64,000 nucleotides of DNA from JAOUGY01 sp963785075 (lineage in GTDB: Bacteria > Actinomycetota > Acidimicrobiia > Spongiisociales > ZC4RG35). The DNA lies in NCBI GenBank assembly GCA_963785075.1, contig CAWATW010000007.1:186001-250000 (forward strand), in the 5' to 3' direction. Under the pieces are notes generated by a model. It made no database searches. It was not told where the DNA came from and saw only the letters and a program-made list of their open reading frames with translations. The position numbers were made by a program, and so were the translations under genes. This document shows positions 8,689-17,847 of this stretch, in pieces; within the stretch, counting starts at the first letter, position 1; the number at the start of each line of letters is the position of its first letter.

Positions 8689-9577
8689 TCTCGGAGTGTG
8701 GGTGGCGATCGAGGATGCGGAGGTCGGCCCGGCCCGGTCGTTCGGCCGCCAGGTGTGGGACCGGTTCCGGAGGCACCGCTTGGCGCTCCTCGCCGTTGCC
8801 ATGCTCGTGGCGCTCGTGATCTCGTTTTGGGTAGCGCCTGCACTCAGTCCCTACGAGTTCGATGAGATCACCCCCGACTTCAGGCAACCTCCGACCCTCG
8901 ATCATCCTTTCGGGACCGACGACATCGGCCGGGATCTCATGGTGCGGACCTTCATCGGCGGCCGGTATTCGATCCGGATCGCTCTCCTGGTTGCGATCTC
9001 CACCACCCTCATCGGGACGATCCTCGGGGCGATCGCCGGCTACTTCGGCGGGTGGGTCGATGGGGTCGTTTCACAGGCGATCAACATGGTTCTGCTGGTC
9101 CCGGCACTCGCGATCCTGCTGGTTCTTGCACTCAAGTGGGGTTCCGACCCCTGGAGCATAAGTCTCGTGCTGGCTGCGCTCCTCTGGACCCGTATCGCCC
9201 GCGTCGTGCGCGGCCTCTTCCTGCAGTTCCGGCAGCAGGAGTTCGTGCTGGCCGCTCGGTCCGCGGGTGCGCGGTCGGGCCGAATCATGTTTCGTCACAT
9301 CCTTCCCAACGCAATAGGACCAGTGGTGGTCGAAACGACGCTGCTGGTCGGGGCGGCCATCATCCTCGAGTCGACCCTGTCGTTCCTGGGTCTCGGCGTT
9401 CAGTTCCCCACGCCGACGTTGGGAAACCTGGTGGCCGAAGCGAAAGGTGCGATCGACTCCAATCCATACCGGGTTCTTCTGCCGGGAGCCTTCGTCATGG
9501 CGATCACGTTGGCCGTCAACTTCCTGGGAGATGGCCTTCGAGACGCGCTCGACCCCGCCGGCGGTGGCGGCCGATGA
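8681..9577 (+). CDS. oppC: Peptide ABC transporter permease, OppC/DppC type
   Basis: Second membrane subunit, 298 residues. It shows the OppC N-terminal pattern of a basic stretch followed by a helix (VWDRFRRHRLALLAVAMLV), the HPFGTDDIGRD signature before the permease domain and an EAA loop (QEFVLAARSAGARSGRIMFRHILPN). It overlaps the oppB stop by 8 bases (ATGACTGA), indicating translational coupling. It should pair with OppB to form the channel served by the two ATPases downstream. Confidence 0.94.
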   Translation: MTDLGVWVAIEDAEVGPARSFGRQVWDRFRRHRLALLAVAMLVALVISFWVAPALSPYEFDEITPDFRQPPTLDHPFGTDDIGRDLMVRTFIGGRYSIRIALLVAISTTLIGTILGAIAGYFGGWVDGVVSQAINMVLLVPALAILLVLALKWGSDPWSISLVLAALLWTRIARVVRGLFLQFRQQEFVLAARSAGARSGRIMFRHILPNAIGPVVVETTLLVGAAIILESTLSFLGLGVQFPTPTLGNLVAEAKGAIDSNPYRVLLPGAFVMAITLAVNFLGDGLRDALDPAGGGGR

Positions 9578-10599
9578 TCGAACCGATCGAGCCGATCCAG
9601 CCGGTGCGTCGTCTGCCACACGCGTCGCCACTGCTGGAGGTGAACGACCTGCAGGTGTCGTTCCCGACAGACGATGGTCTGGTCCGGGCCGTGCGTGGCA
9701 TCGAGCTTTCGATAGCGCCTGGCGAGGTTCTGGGCGTGGTCGGCGAGTCGGGTTCGGGCAAGTCGGTGACCGCTCTTTCCACCATGCGGCTGCTGCCCCG
9801 ACGCGCAGTGGTCGAGGGGTCGGTGCGCTTCGACGGCAGGGATGTGTTGGCGCTGACGAGCAGGGAGATGCGTGCTCTGAGAGGCGCCGAGATCTCGATG
9901 ATCTTCCAGGATCCGATGACTGCGCTCAACCCCGTCTTCACCGTCGGCGACCAGATCGTCGAAGTGATCAGGGCTCATGCACCGGTGGGCCGCCCACTCG
10001 CTCAACGACGATCGATCGAACTCCTTGAGCTGGTGGGCATCCCTGAACCTCAGCGGCGGGCGCGGCAGTATCCGCATGAGTTCTCGGGAGGGATGCGCCA
10101 GCGAGCCATGATCGCGATGGCCGTGGCGAACCGTCCGAAGCTCATCATCGCCGACGAACCGACCACCGCTCTCGACGTCACGATCCAGGCACAGGTGATG
10201 GAGGTGATCGCAGAGGTCCGGAGGACCGTGGGGTCCGCCCTCATGTTGATCACCCACGATCTCGGGCTGGTGGCGGGTATCGCCGATCGGGTCCTGGTGA
10301 TGTACGCCGGAACCGTGTTCGAGTCAGCGACCACCGATTCCATCTTCCACGGCTCGAAGAACCCGTACACCAGGGGTCTGATCAGGTCGCTTCCTCGTAT
10401 CGACGCCCGCGATCGGAGCAGGCTGTATGCCATCCCTGGACGCCCGCCCACCGGGTTCGCAACCGGCCGGGGGTGTCCATTTGCTCCCCGATGCGAGCTC
10501 GCGGCCGACATATGTCACGACCTGCCCGAACTGGCCGAGGTGGGTCGGCATCACTGGAGTCGATGCCACTTCAGCGGACGGGTGGAGGCGACGCCATGA
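9574..10599 (+). CDS. oppD: Peptide ABC transporter ATP-binding protein, OppD type
   Basis: Cytoplasmic ATPase subunit of 341 residues. Walker A is GESGSGKS, the Q-loop region is SMIFQDPMTALNP, the signature is FSGGMRQRAMIAMA, Walker B is KLIIADEPTTALD and the switch His is in LITHDLGL. The C-terminal oligopeptide-transporter extension carries the clustered cysteines expected for OppD/OppF proteins (GCPFAPRCELAADICHD). ATGA overlap with oppC and with oppF downstream. Confidence 0.95.
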   Translation: MIEPIEPIQPVRRLPHASPLLEVNDLQVSFPTDDGLVRAVRGIELSIAPGEVLGVVGESGSGKSVTALSTMRLLPRRAVVEGSVRFDGRDVLALTSREMRALRGAEISMIFQDPMTALNPVFTVGDQIVEVIRAHAPVGRPLAQRRSIELLELVGIPEPQRRARQYPHEFSGGMRQRAMIAMAVANRPKLIIADEPTTALDVTIQAQVMEVIAEVRRTVGSALMLITHDLGLVAGIADRVLVMYAGTVFESATTDSIFHGSKNPYTRGLIRSLPRIDARDRSRLYAIPGRPPTGFATGRGCPFAPRCELAADICHDLPELAEVGRHHWSRCHFSGRVEATP

Positions 10600-11615
10600 A
10601 CGAGCCCCTTCTCGTGGTGTCCGACCTGGTCACACACTTTCCGATCAAGGCCGGGGTGTTTCGCCGGACGATCGGGCATGTGCGAGCCGTCGACGGGGTG
10701 AGCTTTCACCTGTCCAAGGGTGAGACGGTCGGAATCGTCGGGGAGTCCGGGTGCGGAAAGTCGACACTGGCCAAGTCGCTGCTCCGGCTGGTCGAGCCGA
10801 GTGGTGGTGTCGTCGCCCTGGCGGGAGAGGATCTGCTCGCGGCAGACACCCGCCGGCTGCGTCGGCTCCGTGGAGATATCCAGATGGTCTTCCAAGATCC
10901 GTTCGCATCGTTGAACCCGCGGATCCCGGTGCGCGACATCGTGGCCGAGCCTCTCGTCATTCAGCGCACCGGACGTGACGTTGCCCGGGCACACGCAGAG
11001 GACCTGTTGGCGGCGGTGGGCTTGAGCCCCGAACACGGCAATCGCTATCCGCACGAGTTCTCGGGCGGGCAGAGGCAGCGGGTCGGTATCGCCCGCGCCC
11101 TGGCCCTCGATCCGTCGATCGTGGTGCTCGACGAACCGGTGTCGGCGTTGGATGTGTCGATCCAGTCACAGGTGATCAACCTGCTGGAGGATCTGCAGCG
11201 AGACTTTGGCCTCTCCTATCTGTTCATCGCTCACGACCTGTCGGTTGTGAGGCACGTCTCGGATCGCGTGTTGGTCATGTATCTCGGTCAGGTCGTCGAG
11301 TCGGCGACACGTGACGAGGTGTACGAGGCCCCTGCTCACCCGTACACCCATGCGCTGTTGTCGGCGATCCCGGTCGCCGACCCGCGTGTCGAGCGTGGGC
11401 GGAAGCGCATCATTCTGGAAGGGGACCTTCCGGATCCGTCGGCGCCGCCCTCGGGGTGCCGGTTCAGGACTCGGTGCCCCATCGCAACGGAGCTGTGCGC
11501 GGTCGAGGTCCCACCCCTCTTGGAGGTTTCCAGCAGTCACGCCGTGGCGTGTCACTTTCCTCTCGAGCGTGGCGAGACGCTCAGCGAGAGGACGGGGGCA
11601 TCGGCCCCGAGTTGA
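10596..11615 (+). CDS. oppF: Peptide ABC transporter ATP-binding protein, OppF type
   Basis: Second ATPase of the peptide transporter, 339 residues. Visible motifs are Walker A GESGCGKS, Q-loop QMVFQDPFASLNPR, signature FSGGQRQRVGIARAL, Walker B IVVLDEPVSALD and switch His in FIAHDLSV. The C-terminal oligopeptide extension is CRFRTRCPIATELCA. The ATG overlaps the oppD stop (ATGA). It is the last gene of oppBCDF; no strong terminator hairpin follows it before the small minus-strand gene. Confidence 0.95.
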   Translation: MNEPLLVVSDLVTHFPIKAGVFRRTIGHVRAVDGVSFHLSKGETVGIVGESGCGKSTLAKSLLRLVEPSGGVVALAGEDLLAADTRRLRRLRGDIQMVFQDPFASLNPRIPVRDIVAEPLVIQRTGRDVARAHAEDLLAAVGLSPEHGNRYPHEFSGGQRQRVGIARALALDPSIVVLDEPVSALDVSIQSQVINLLEDLQRDFGLSYLFIAHDLSVVRHVSDRVLVMYLGQVVESATRDEVYEAPAHPYTHALLSAIPVADPRVERGRKRIILEGDLPDPSAPPSGCRFRTRCPIATELCAVEVPPLLEVSSSHAVACHFPLERGETLSERTGASAPS

Positions 11616-11628
11616 TGCGACTCCTGGC

Positions 11629-11817
11629 TCAGCCCATCAGATAGGCGCCGAGGAGTTCCTTGGGCAGTTCCTTCGGGTCCGGGATCGTCAGTGGCTCTGA
11701 CTGAAATCGGCCGTCCAACGAGATGGCATGGCGGGCGTCACGATGGTCTTTGGCCGGCGATGTCGACTTCTTTTCCCGGGACGAAGGACGTGGCTGCTCG
11801 AAGGATCGGTTGGGCAT
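11629..11817 (-). CDS. Small hypothetical protein (62 aa)
   Basis: I do not recognise this protein. It is hydrophilic and basic in the N-terminal half, with a Pro-rich C-terminus (LTIPDPKELPKELLGAYLMG). A good ribosome-binding site (AAGGGGAAG) sits 3-4 bases before the ATG, which is the main support for it being real. It is convergent with oppF, with a 13-base gap. It could be a short intrinsically disordered protein; no function is proposed. Confidence 0.5.
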   Translation of the reverse strand: MPNRSFEQPRPSSREKKSTSPAKDHRDARHAISLDGRFQSEPLTIPDPKELPKELLGAYLMG

Positions 11818-11907
11818 TGCTTCCCCTTCTGCCGCGATTCGTACCTGTGGAAAACCCTACGTGAAACCAGAAAATCCGCACAGAAATGATTTCGCGATCT
11901 GAGCCGC

Positions 11908-11951
11908 CGTTCTACGCATTGCGTTCTACGTTCTACGTACTACGTGATGCG
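11908..11951. repeat. Heptanucleotide tandem repeat, ACGTTCT type (copy 1)
   Basis: Intergenic array with a 7-base period: GCGTTCT, ACGTTCT, ACGTACT, then ACGTGATGCG, preceded by a diverged unit. The same ACGTTCT/ACGTACT pattern recurs at 18641, 24164, 35253 and 42499. It lies in the 188-base gap between the small gene and the metallo-beta-lactamase-fold gene. The remainder of that gap shows nothing else. Confidence 0.8.
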
Positions 11952-12005
11952 TCGGCCGGGGGCGGCAAGCCCGGCACCCTGTCCAGAAGTGGCTCAGTGA
12001 CGGGA

Positions 12006-12809
12006 TCAAAGGGTGGCGGTCAGCTCCGCTATGCGGGAGGAGGCGGACTGTTCGATCGGTTCGCCGTGGCCGAAGAGGGCCACCTCGTAGTCGAATCCGC
12101 TGAGCAGCCGAGCTGATTCCAGGGCCGCTTCCATGTCGCTGGAGAACTGCGGGTTGGGTCCGCTCAGCGTGGCTTCCACGTTGTTGATGGCGTCGCCCGT
12201 GAGCAGGATCCGTCCGGGGTCGAGCACCGCTATGTGTCCGGGCGTGTGGCCGGGGGTTGCGATGATCCGCAGCCCCTCGACTTCATCTCCGTCGGTGACG
12301 GGTGTCAACGGTCGCGATGTGCCGATGTTGCCCAGGTCGGGCTGTGCGGCGTACCCCGTGGCCGACGGGGCGAGGTCGAGCACCGCTCGAGCGCTGCCGG
12401 CATGGTCGCCATGCTCGTGGGTCACGATCACATGGCCCACGGCATCCCAGCCCACCCCCAACCGTCCGAGCGTGGCGTCGATCGCAGCCTCGCTCCCCGA
12501 CACGCCCGTGTCGATGATCACGGCCTCGCCGCTCCGGACGAGCACGTAGGCGCTCACGAAGTCGAGGTCGACCCGTTCCCATGCGTACGACGGTGAGTCG
12601 CCTGCGTCGCCCTCCGTCGATGTGGGGCCAGGCGCCGGGGAGTCGGTGCTCGACGGGCTCGGGGGGTTTGTGGTGACCGGAGTGCTCGAGGCAGGCGCCG
12701 ATCGGATGGTCGTCGACGATGCGCCGACCTCACCTGCGCACGCCACGATCACCGCTGCCGACAGGCCCCGACCGAGATCCGTGAGGAATGCCCGTCTCGA
12801 TACCTTCAT
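12006..12809 (-). CDS. Secreted metallo-beta-lactamase-fold hydrolase
   Basis: Metal-dependent hydrolase of 267 residues. The N-terminus has a twin-arginine-like motif (SRRAFLTDLG) and a hydrophobic stretch ending in VACAG, so export by Tat, perhaps as a lipoprotein, is likely. A Ser/Thr/Pro linker follows. The MBL domain shows THEHGDHAG (HxHxDH metal ligands), the PGHTPGH second histidine, LTGDAI with the bridging Asp, and a late FGHGEP histidine. This resembles glyoxalase II-like or lactonase-like members more than true beta-lactamases. Substrate unknown. Confidence 0.88.
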   Translation of the reverse strand: MKVSRRAFLTDLGRGLSAAVIVACAGEVGASSTTIRSAPASSTPVTTNPPSPSSTDSPAPGPTSTEGDAGDSPSYAWERVDLDFVSAYVLVRSGEAVIIDTGVSGSEAAIDATLGRLGVGWDAVGHVIVTHEHGDHAGSARAVLDLAPSATGYAAQPDLGNIGTSRPLTPVTDGDEVEGLRIIATPGHTPGHIAVLDPGRILLTGDAINNVEATLSGPNPQFSSDMEAALESARLLSGFDYEVALFGHGEPIEQSASSRIAELTATL

Positions 12810-12849
12810 CGCTCACCTCCAGATGTGCGATCGTAGGTGGACGATCACC

Positions 12850-13584
12850 CTAAGTGACAGGTGGCGTGGCGTTCCTCAGGTCGAACACGGGCTCCAGGCG
12901 GTCATCATCCTCGATGAGGATGTGCCAGAGGCGCTCGCCGACAACACCGGGGTCGGCGAGATCGCCATCGCGCTCCAACGCCTGGAAGCGTCCCACATGA
13001 GGAAACTGTTCTGGCGCCGCATCCCGGATCTCGGCCTGCATGTCGGTGGCCACCACCCCCGGTGCCACCGACATGACCCGCATCGGGCGCCCGGCGTCGC
13101 GCTCTTCGCGGCTGGTCACCCGAACCCACTGCTCTACGGCCGCCTTGGCGGCGCAGTAGCTGGACCAGCCGGCATATGGATTCGAGGCTGCACCAGAGCT
13201 GATCTGCATGAGACTTCCTGGAAGCCCCGCCGCGGCGGCAACTCGCAAGAAGCCTGCGCCCAACACCTGGGGTGAGGCGCTGTTGAGCAACACGTTTCGT
13301 GCATACGCGTCGCGGTCGACATCTGCGGCAAACCCGATGGGCGTGAGTGTCGCCGCACAGTGGGCCAACCCGAGCCACTCAGGTGCCTCGGCGTCGACCA
13401 GCGACTCGACCCACCGAATCATCTCTGGCCATGCCGTCGGCTCCGACAGGTCGGCCGCATGATGAATGCCCGGACCGGAGCGGCGGCTCACCGTGGCCAC
13501 CGTTGCTCCGTCGGCGAGGGCGGCGTTCGCGATTCCCCGACCGATGCCGCTCGATGCTCCCGTGATGATTGCGAGGCGTCTCAT
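12850..13584 (-). CDS. Short-chain dehydrogenase/reductase (sepiapterin/benzil reductase-like)
   Basis: NAD(P)-dependent oxidoreductase of 244 residues. The Rossmann motif is TGASSGIG near the N-terminus. The catalytic Ser lies in QISSGAA, and the Tyr-Lys pair is in SYCAAKAAV. The later PGVVATDMQ segment matches SDR proteins of the sepiapterin-reductase/benzil-reductase group, as does the C-terminal region around LADPGVVGERLW. The ATG chosen begins the beta-1 strand directly (MRRLAIITG); a longer in-frame upstream extension looks non-coding. Substrate not determinable. Confidence 0.9.
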   Translation of the reverse strand: MRRLAIITGASSGIGRGIANAALADGATVATVSRRSGPGIHHAADLSEPTAWPEMIRWVESLVDAEAPEWLGLAHCAATLTPIGFAADVDRDAYARNVLLNSASPQVLGAGFLRVAAAAGLPGSLMQISSGAASNPYAGWSSYCAAKAAVEQWVRVTSREERDAGRPMRVMSVAPGVVATDMQAEIRDAAPEQFPHVGRFQALERDGDLADPGVVGERLWHILIEDDDRLEPVFDLRNATPPVT

Positions 13585-13610
13585 GGCACGAAGGTAGCTG
13601 CTGCGAGACG

Positions 13611-14021
13611 TCAGACGGGTGGCCTCCGTCGTGGCCGCTTCCGGGGATCGACGCGGAGGGCGACACCGGCGGGAACTGCGAGGTGCGGTTCCGAGACCGG
13701 ACGTCCCGCCGCCAACAGATACCGTCGTCCACCGGTGGTGACGGCGACGGCGGTGTGGTGACCCAGCTCGACTGCGACCACCGAGCTCCAGGGGATCACG
13801 TGTCGGCGAGCCATGCATCTCCGGTGCAGTCCCAGATCGGTGCATCGCGAAACCAGCGGATAGTCGAATGCTGCGATCAGCATGAGCATCGCGCCGATCA
13901 TCACAACGGTGGCCGCACTCGAGTCGCCGGGATGGCGGACCGATGTCACAGCCCCCAACGCCAGCATCGACAACGGCGTGACGATCGCGCCGACCATCGA
14001 TCGCACACTACTTTTCAACAC
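13611..14021 (-). CDS. Small membrane protein with PH-like C-terminal segment
   Basis: Protein of up to 136 residues with two hydrophobic helices in the N-terminal half. The C-terminal half (RHVIPWSSVVAVELG, then GGRRYLLAAG) has the feel of bacterial PH-domain membrane proteins. The start is uncertain: GTG at 14021, an adjacent TTG, or ATG at 13997; none has a convincing ribosome-binding site. It follows the same orientation as the SDR gene 26 bases away and may be its operon partner. Function unknown. Confidence 0.55.
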   Translation of the reverse strand: MLKSSVRSMVGAIVTPLSMLALGAVTSVRHPGDSSAATVVMIGAMLMLIAAFDYPLVSRCTDLGLHRRCMARRHVIPWSSVVAVELGHHTAVAVTTGGRRYLLAAGRPVSEPHLAVPAGVALRVDPRKRPRRRPPV

Positions 14022-14242
14022 CTCAAAACGTCAGATGCATCGAGGCCTCACCTCATGTCACCCGTCCGTGTCCATTGGACGAGCGAATCGACTCGAAGGA
14101 GGCATCTGAAGACGCGGCCGGGGAAAGCGCTCTAAGGTGCCCGCAGGCGTTCGACCAGTTCGGCACGTCTCGGGTAGCTCGAGTCGTCGGTCGGAGGGGA
14201 ACTCGGACGCCTCACAAGATCGAGAAAGAGGGAGGAAACTCG

Positions 14243-15376
14243 ATGCTCGATAGAAAAAGAGCATTCATCGCCTTGTTGTCGGCGTTGATGCTGCTCCTCG
14301 CAGCATGTACGTCCGACGACGGCGGCGGCGACACGACGGCAGCTCCGGCTACCGACGATTCCGTGGCCGAGGAAGACGGTGGCGACACGGGTTCGAGCAC
14401 CGACTCGGGCTCTGTGATGGACACAGTCATGGCGAACGATGTCGTTCGTTGCGGTACGCGCGACGCCTTGCCCGGTTTCGCCGTGCTCGAGGACGATGGA
14501 ACTCACGTGGGCTTCGACTCGGACTTCTGTCGTGTGATCGCGGCGGCAGTGCTCGGTGACGCCGAAAAGGTCGAGCACGTCGATCTCGAGACTGCAGACC
14601 GCTTCACGGCGTTGCAGTCTGGTCAGATCGACGTGCTGGTTCGCAACACCACGTGGACGGCAAGCCGCGATGGCAACGAGGGAGCCACGTTCCTGACGGT
14701 CAACTACTACGACGGCCAGGGCATGATGGTGGCCGCCACCAGCCCCTACGAGTCGGTCGCCGACATGGCCGGCTCGGTGGTCTGTGTGACCAAGGGGACG
14801 ACGACGGAGGGTAACGCCGCCGCCGAATCCACACGACTTGGTCTCGACTGGGAAGTGCGGCCCTTCGACGACACCGACCTGCTGCAGGAGGCGTTCCTCG
14901 CCGGTCAGTGTGACGGATGGAGCTCGGACACGAGCCAGCTGACGGGACTGCGGTCGGCCTATCCGGACGGTCCGGATGCGCTGACGATCCTGCCGGAAGT
15001 GTTCTCGAAGGAGCCACTGGCGCCTGCGGTGCTCGACGGCGACACCCAATGGGCGCAGGTCGTGGATTGGGCCATCCTCGCCACCATCCAGGCAGAGGAA
15101 TTCGGGATCACCCAGGCCAACGTCGACGACATGCTCAGCTCGGATGACACCCGGATCCTGTCGTTCCTCGGCGCCGAATACACCGACGACGACGGGAACG
15201 TCACCGTCACCGACCCCGGCCTCGGCCTCCCGACCGACTTCGCATATCAAGTCGTGAAGCAGGTCGGCAACTACGGCGAGATCTTCGAGCGTCATCTGGC
15301 CCCGCTCGGGCTGGAGCGAGGCGTCAACGCCCTGTGGTCCGACGGCGGACTCATGTACGCACCGCCGTATCGGTAG
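14243..15376 (+). CDS. aapJ: General amino-acid ABC transporter substrate-binding lipoprotein (AapJ-like)
   Basis: Family 3 solute-binding lipoprotein of 377 residues. The signal ends in lipobox LLLAAC, followed by an acidic Gly/Asp/Thr linker. The mature part matches AapJ/BztA: RCGTRDALPGFA, GFDSDFCRVIAAAV, DVLVRNTTWTASRD, and the C-terminal GLERGVNALWSDGGLMYAPPYR. The ATG has a perfect GGAGG 7 bases upstream. It heads the aapJQMP-like operon and is separated from the permease genes by a strong hairpin, which probably allows the binding protein to be made in excess. Confidence 0.94.
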   Translation: MLDRKRAFIALLSALMLLLAACTSDDGGGDTTAAPATDDSVAEEDGGDTGSSTDSGSVMDTVMANDVVRCGTRDALPGFAVLEDDGTHVGFDSDFCRVIAAAVLGDAEKVEHVDLETADRFTALQSGQIDVLVRNTTWTASRDGNEGATFLTVNYYDGQGMMVAATSPYESVADMAGSVVCVTKGTTTEGNAAAESTRLGLDWEVRPFDDTDLLQEAFLAGQCDGWSSDTSQLTGLRSAYPDGPDALTILPEVFSKEPLAPAVLDGDTQWAQVVDWAILATIQAEEFGITQANVDDMLSSDDTRILSFLGAEYTDDDGNVTVTDPGLGLPTDFAYQVVKQVGNYGEIFERHLAPLGLERGVNALWSDGGLMYAPPYR

Positions 15377-15387
15377 ACAAGACGAGC

Positions 15388-15419
15388 AATGGGTGGTGGC
15401 CATCGGGCCACCACCCATT
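15388..15419 (+). terminator. Intercistronic hairpin between aapJ and aapQ
   Basis: A perfect 14-bp inverted repeat (AATGGGTGGTGGCC / GGCCACCACCCATT) with a 4-base loop ATCG sits 12 bases after the aapJ stop and 8 bases before the aapQ start. There is no T-run. It most likely acts as a partial terminator or an mRNA-stabilising stem that raises binding-protein levels relative to the permease. Confidence 0.8.
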
Positions 15420-15427
15420 CCTCCATC

Positions 15428-16594
15428 ATGACCGTCACAGCAGACTCAACGGCGAAGGTTCCCGTCTATCGGGACGTACGCGTCCTCAAGTGGGTCTTTC
15501 AACTCGCCGTTTTTGCGATCGTGGCGTTCGTGATCTTCTGGCTGTACGGGAACTACCGGACGAACACCGAATCGAGCGGGATTCCCACCAGCTTCGACTT
15601 TCTGGGCCAGCCGACCAACTTCGACATCCCGGGTGCCGACTTCTCCCCTCAGGAGCGCGTGCAGAACGCCTACGTGATCGGTGTGTTGAACACGATCAGG
15701 GTTTCGGTGGTCGGCGTAATCCTTGCCACCGTGCTCGGCATCCTCATCGGGATCGGTCGCCTGTCGACGAACTGGGTCGTCAACAAACTGAGCGCCGTCT
15801 ACGTCGAGACGATCAGGAACCTCCCATTGTTGGTGATCCTGACGTTCGTCGTGCTGGGTCTCGTGCTTCAGGCGTTCCCGACGATCGATGAGGCGTGGAC
15901 GCCGTTCGACTGGTTCGTCTTCTCGAACAGGGGAATGGGACTCCCGTGGTACGAGAACGTCACGGGCACCTCGCTGTTGCTGCTGTTCGCCTTCGGCGTT
16001 GCCGGATGGTGGGCGATCGCTCGATGGCGTCATGGGGTCGCGGATCGGACGGGGGCGCCCGCCAGGTCCGGCCTCATCGGAGGCGCCTTCTTGTTGGTGA
16101 CCCTGGTGACCGGTTGGTTCATCCTGGGTGGCCGCCTCGATCTGCCCTCCGTCGATGGGCCTCGGGTCATCGGTGGGATCGGAGTCGATCCGTCCTATTT
16201 CGCTGTCCTGGTGGCCTTGGTGGTCTACACCGCTTCGCACGTCGCCGAGATCGTCCGGGGTTCGATCCAGGCGATCCCGATAGGACAGGGCGAGGCGGCG
16301 TCTGCATTGGCGTTGTCCGGGTTCCAACGCATGTGGAACGTGATCCTTCCGCAGGCCATGCGTATCGCCATCCCCCCGCTCGGGAACCAGTATCTGAATC
16401 TCATCAAGAACTCGTCGCTGGCGGCAGGCTTCGCCTACTTCGACATCACCAACGTGACGCAGATCACGGTGGGCAACGGATCGCCTGCAGTGCCTGCCTT
16501 CACGCTGGCATTGCTCTTCTACGTGGTCCTGTCGCTCATCACATCGGTCTTCGTCAACGTCGCGAACCGCCGCTTCAAGCTGGTGGAACGATGA
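15428..16594 (+). CDS. aapQ: Amino-acid ABC transporter permease (AapQ-like)
   Basis: Membrane subunit of 388 residues. It has an N-terminal helix, a large outer loop with the AapQ-type NFDIPGADFSPQERVQNAYVIG region, then the His/Glu/Gln permease domain with the EAA loop IGQGEAASALALSGFQRMWN. The alternative ATG at 15389 lies inside the hairpin, so the ATG at 15428 is preferred, although neither has a good ribosome-binding site. The stop overlaps the next gene by 4 bases. AapQ-type permeases are longer than ordinary HisQ proteins, as seen here. Confidence 0.92.
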   Translation: MTVTADSTAKVPVYRDVRVLKWVFQLAVFAIVAFVIFWLYGNYRTNTESSGIPTSFDFLGQPTNFDIPGADFSPQERVQNAYVIGVLNTIRVSVVGVILATVLGILIGIGRLSTNWVVNKLSAVYVETIRNLPLLVILTFVVLGLVLQAFPTIDEAWTPFDWFVFSNRGMGLPWYENVTGTSLLLLFAFGVAGWWAIARWRHGVADRTGAPARSGLIGGAFLLVTLVTGWFILGGRLDLPSVDGPRVIGGIGVDPSYFAVLVALVVYTASHVAEIVRGSIQAIPIGQGEAASALALSGFQRMWNVILPQAMRIAIPPLGNQYLNLIKNSSLAAGFAYFDITNVTQITVGNGSPAVPAFTLALLFYVVLSLITSVFVNVANRRFKLVER

Positions 16595-17847
16595 CCGCCA
16601 CCACGACGCGGCCCGCTGAAGCGACTCAGCCGTCGGCGGCCCTCACGTGGCTGCGCCGGAACATGTTCCGCTCCCCGCTGGACGGCTTGATCACAGTCGT
16701 GTTCGGGGCGCTGGGTCTGTACATCGTGGTTCGGGTTGCGATCTTCGTATTCGTCAACGCACGGTGGGCGATTGTCGAAGCAAACCTCAAGCTGCTGCTC
16801 GTCGGTCGCTGGCCGGACGTGCATCTTCTTCGGATCGCCGTTGTGATCGTGGGACTGGCGGCGTGGGGAGGGCTGATCGCCGGATGGATCTCGGGACGCC
16901 AGATCCGGGCCGGGCTGTCCATGATCACCGGCTTGACTCCCGCTGGGCGGATAGCGGACCTCACCCGCCGATTCGGACTCATCATCGGAACCGTGGTCCT
17001 TCTTCTGCTGCTCACAGACTCCCCGGGCCCATGGCTGATGGTTGGGGCGACGGCGGTTCTCTCGGTCGCTGCGGTGATGGCCGGTCGCCGTTTTGGCAGG
17101 AGGCCGCCGGCGTCGGTCTGGGCGACGCGCGGCTTGATCCTCGCCCTGGTGGCCGTCCCGGTGATCCTGTACATCTACATGATCGACGCGGTCCCGCTGG
17201 CCGACTGGGAAGGCTTCCTGTTCAACGTCATGTCGGCGGCGGCGGGAATCGTTCTGTGTTTCCCGCTCGGCGTGCTCCTCGCTCTCGGGAGACGGTCCAA
17301 GTTGCCCCTTCTGAAGAGCCTTTCTGTCGTCTACATCGAGTTCGTTCGCGGCTCTCCCCTGTTCGTCCTGTTGTTGCTCGCCAACGTGTCGCTCGAGTTC
17401 TTCGTGCCTGCGGCCTTTGCGCCATCGAAGGTCGTGAGGGCGGTCATCACCTTCACCCTGTTCACGGCTGCCTATCTGGCGGAGATCGTGCGAGGAGGGT
17501 TGCAGTCTGTTCCACGCGGTCAGGAAGAGGCGGCCAAGGCGCTCGGCCTCAGCCCTCTGAAACAGATGTCTCGGATCGTGCTGCCACAGGCCCTTCGCAA
17601 CGTGATCCCCGCCCAGATCGGGCAGTTCATCTCGCTGTTCAAGGACACCACGCTCGCCGGGTTGGCCCTCGGGGTCCTCGACCTGCTCGACGGGGCGCGG
17701 GTCATCACGCAGCAGCCCGACTTCCGGGGCCAGGGGCTGATCATCGAGACGCTCGTCTTTGCCGGCTTCCTGTTCTGGGTGGGATCGTTCACGATGTCGA
17801 GAGAGAGCCAACGCCTCGAACGGCGGCTAGGAGTTGGGACCAGATGA
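16591..17847 (+). CDS. aapM: Amino-acid ABC transporter permease (AapM-like)
   Basis: Second membrane subunit, 418 residues with about eight hydrophobic helices. The conserved C-terminal permease domain carries VYIEFVRGSPLFVLL and an EAA loop (PRGQEEAAKALGLSPLKQM). The FISLFKDTTLAGL segment is typical of AapM/BztC. ATGA overlaps join it to aapQ and to the ATPase gene. It would form the heterodimeric pore with AapQ. Confidence 0.93.
   Translation: MTATTTRPAEATQPSAALTWLRRNMFRSPLDGLITVVFGALGLYIVVRVAIFVFVNARWAIVEANLKLLLVGRWPDVHLLRIAVVIVGLAAWGGLIAGWISGRQIRAGLSMITGLTPAGRIADLTRRFGLIIGTVVLLLLLTDSPGPWLMVGATAVLSVAAVMAGRRFGRRPPASVWATRGLILALVAVPVILYIYMIDAVPLADWEGFLFNVMSAAAGIVLCFPLGVLLALGRRSKLPLLKSLSVVYIEFVRGSPLFVLLLLANVSLEFFVPAAFAPSKVVRAVITFTLFTAAYLAEIVRGGLQSVPRGQEEAAKALGLSPLKQMSRIVLPQALRNVIPAQIGQFISLFKDTTLAGLALGVLDLLDGARVITQQPDFRGQGLIIETLVFAGFLFWVGSFTMSRESQRLERRLGVGTR

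Noticed and set aside
11908..11951. Heptamer arrays as terminators or attC-like integron sites
   Set aside because: They lack a stable stem or an R-box/core-site layout; tandem period, not dyad symmetry, is the dominant feature.
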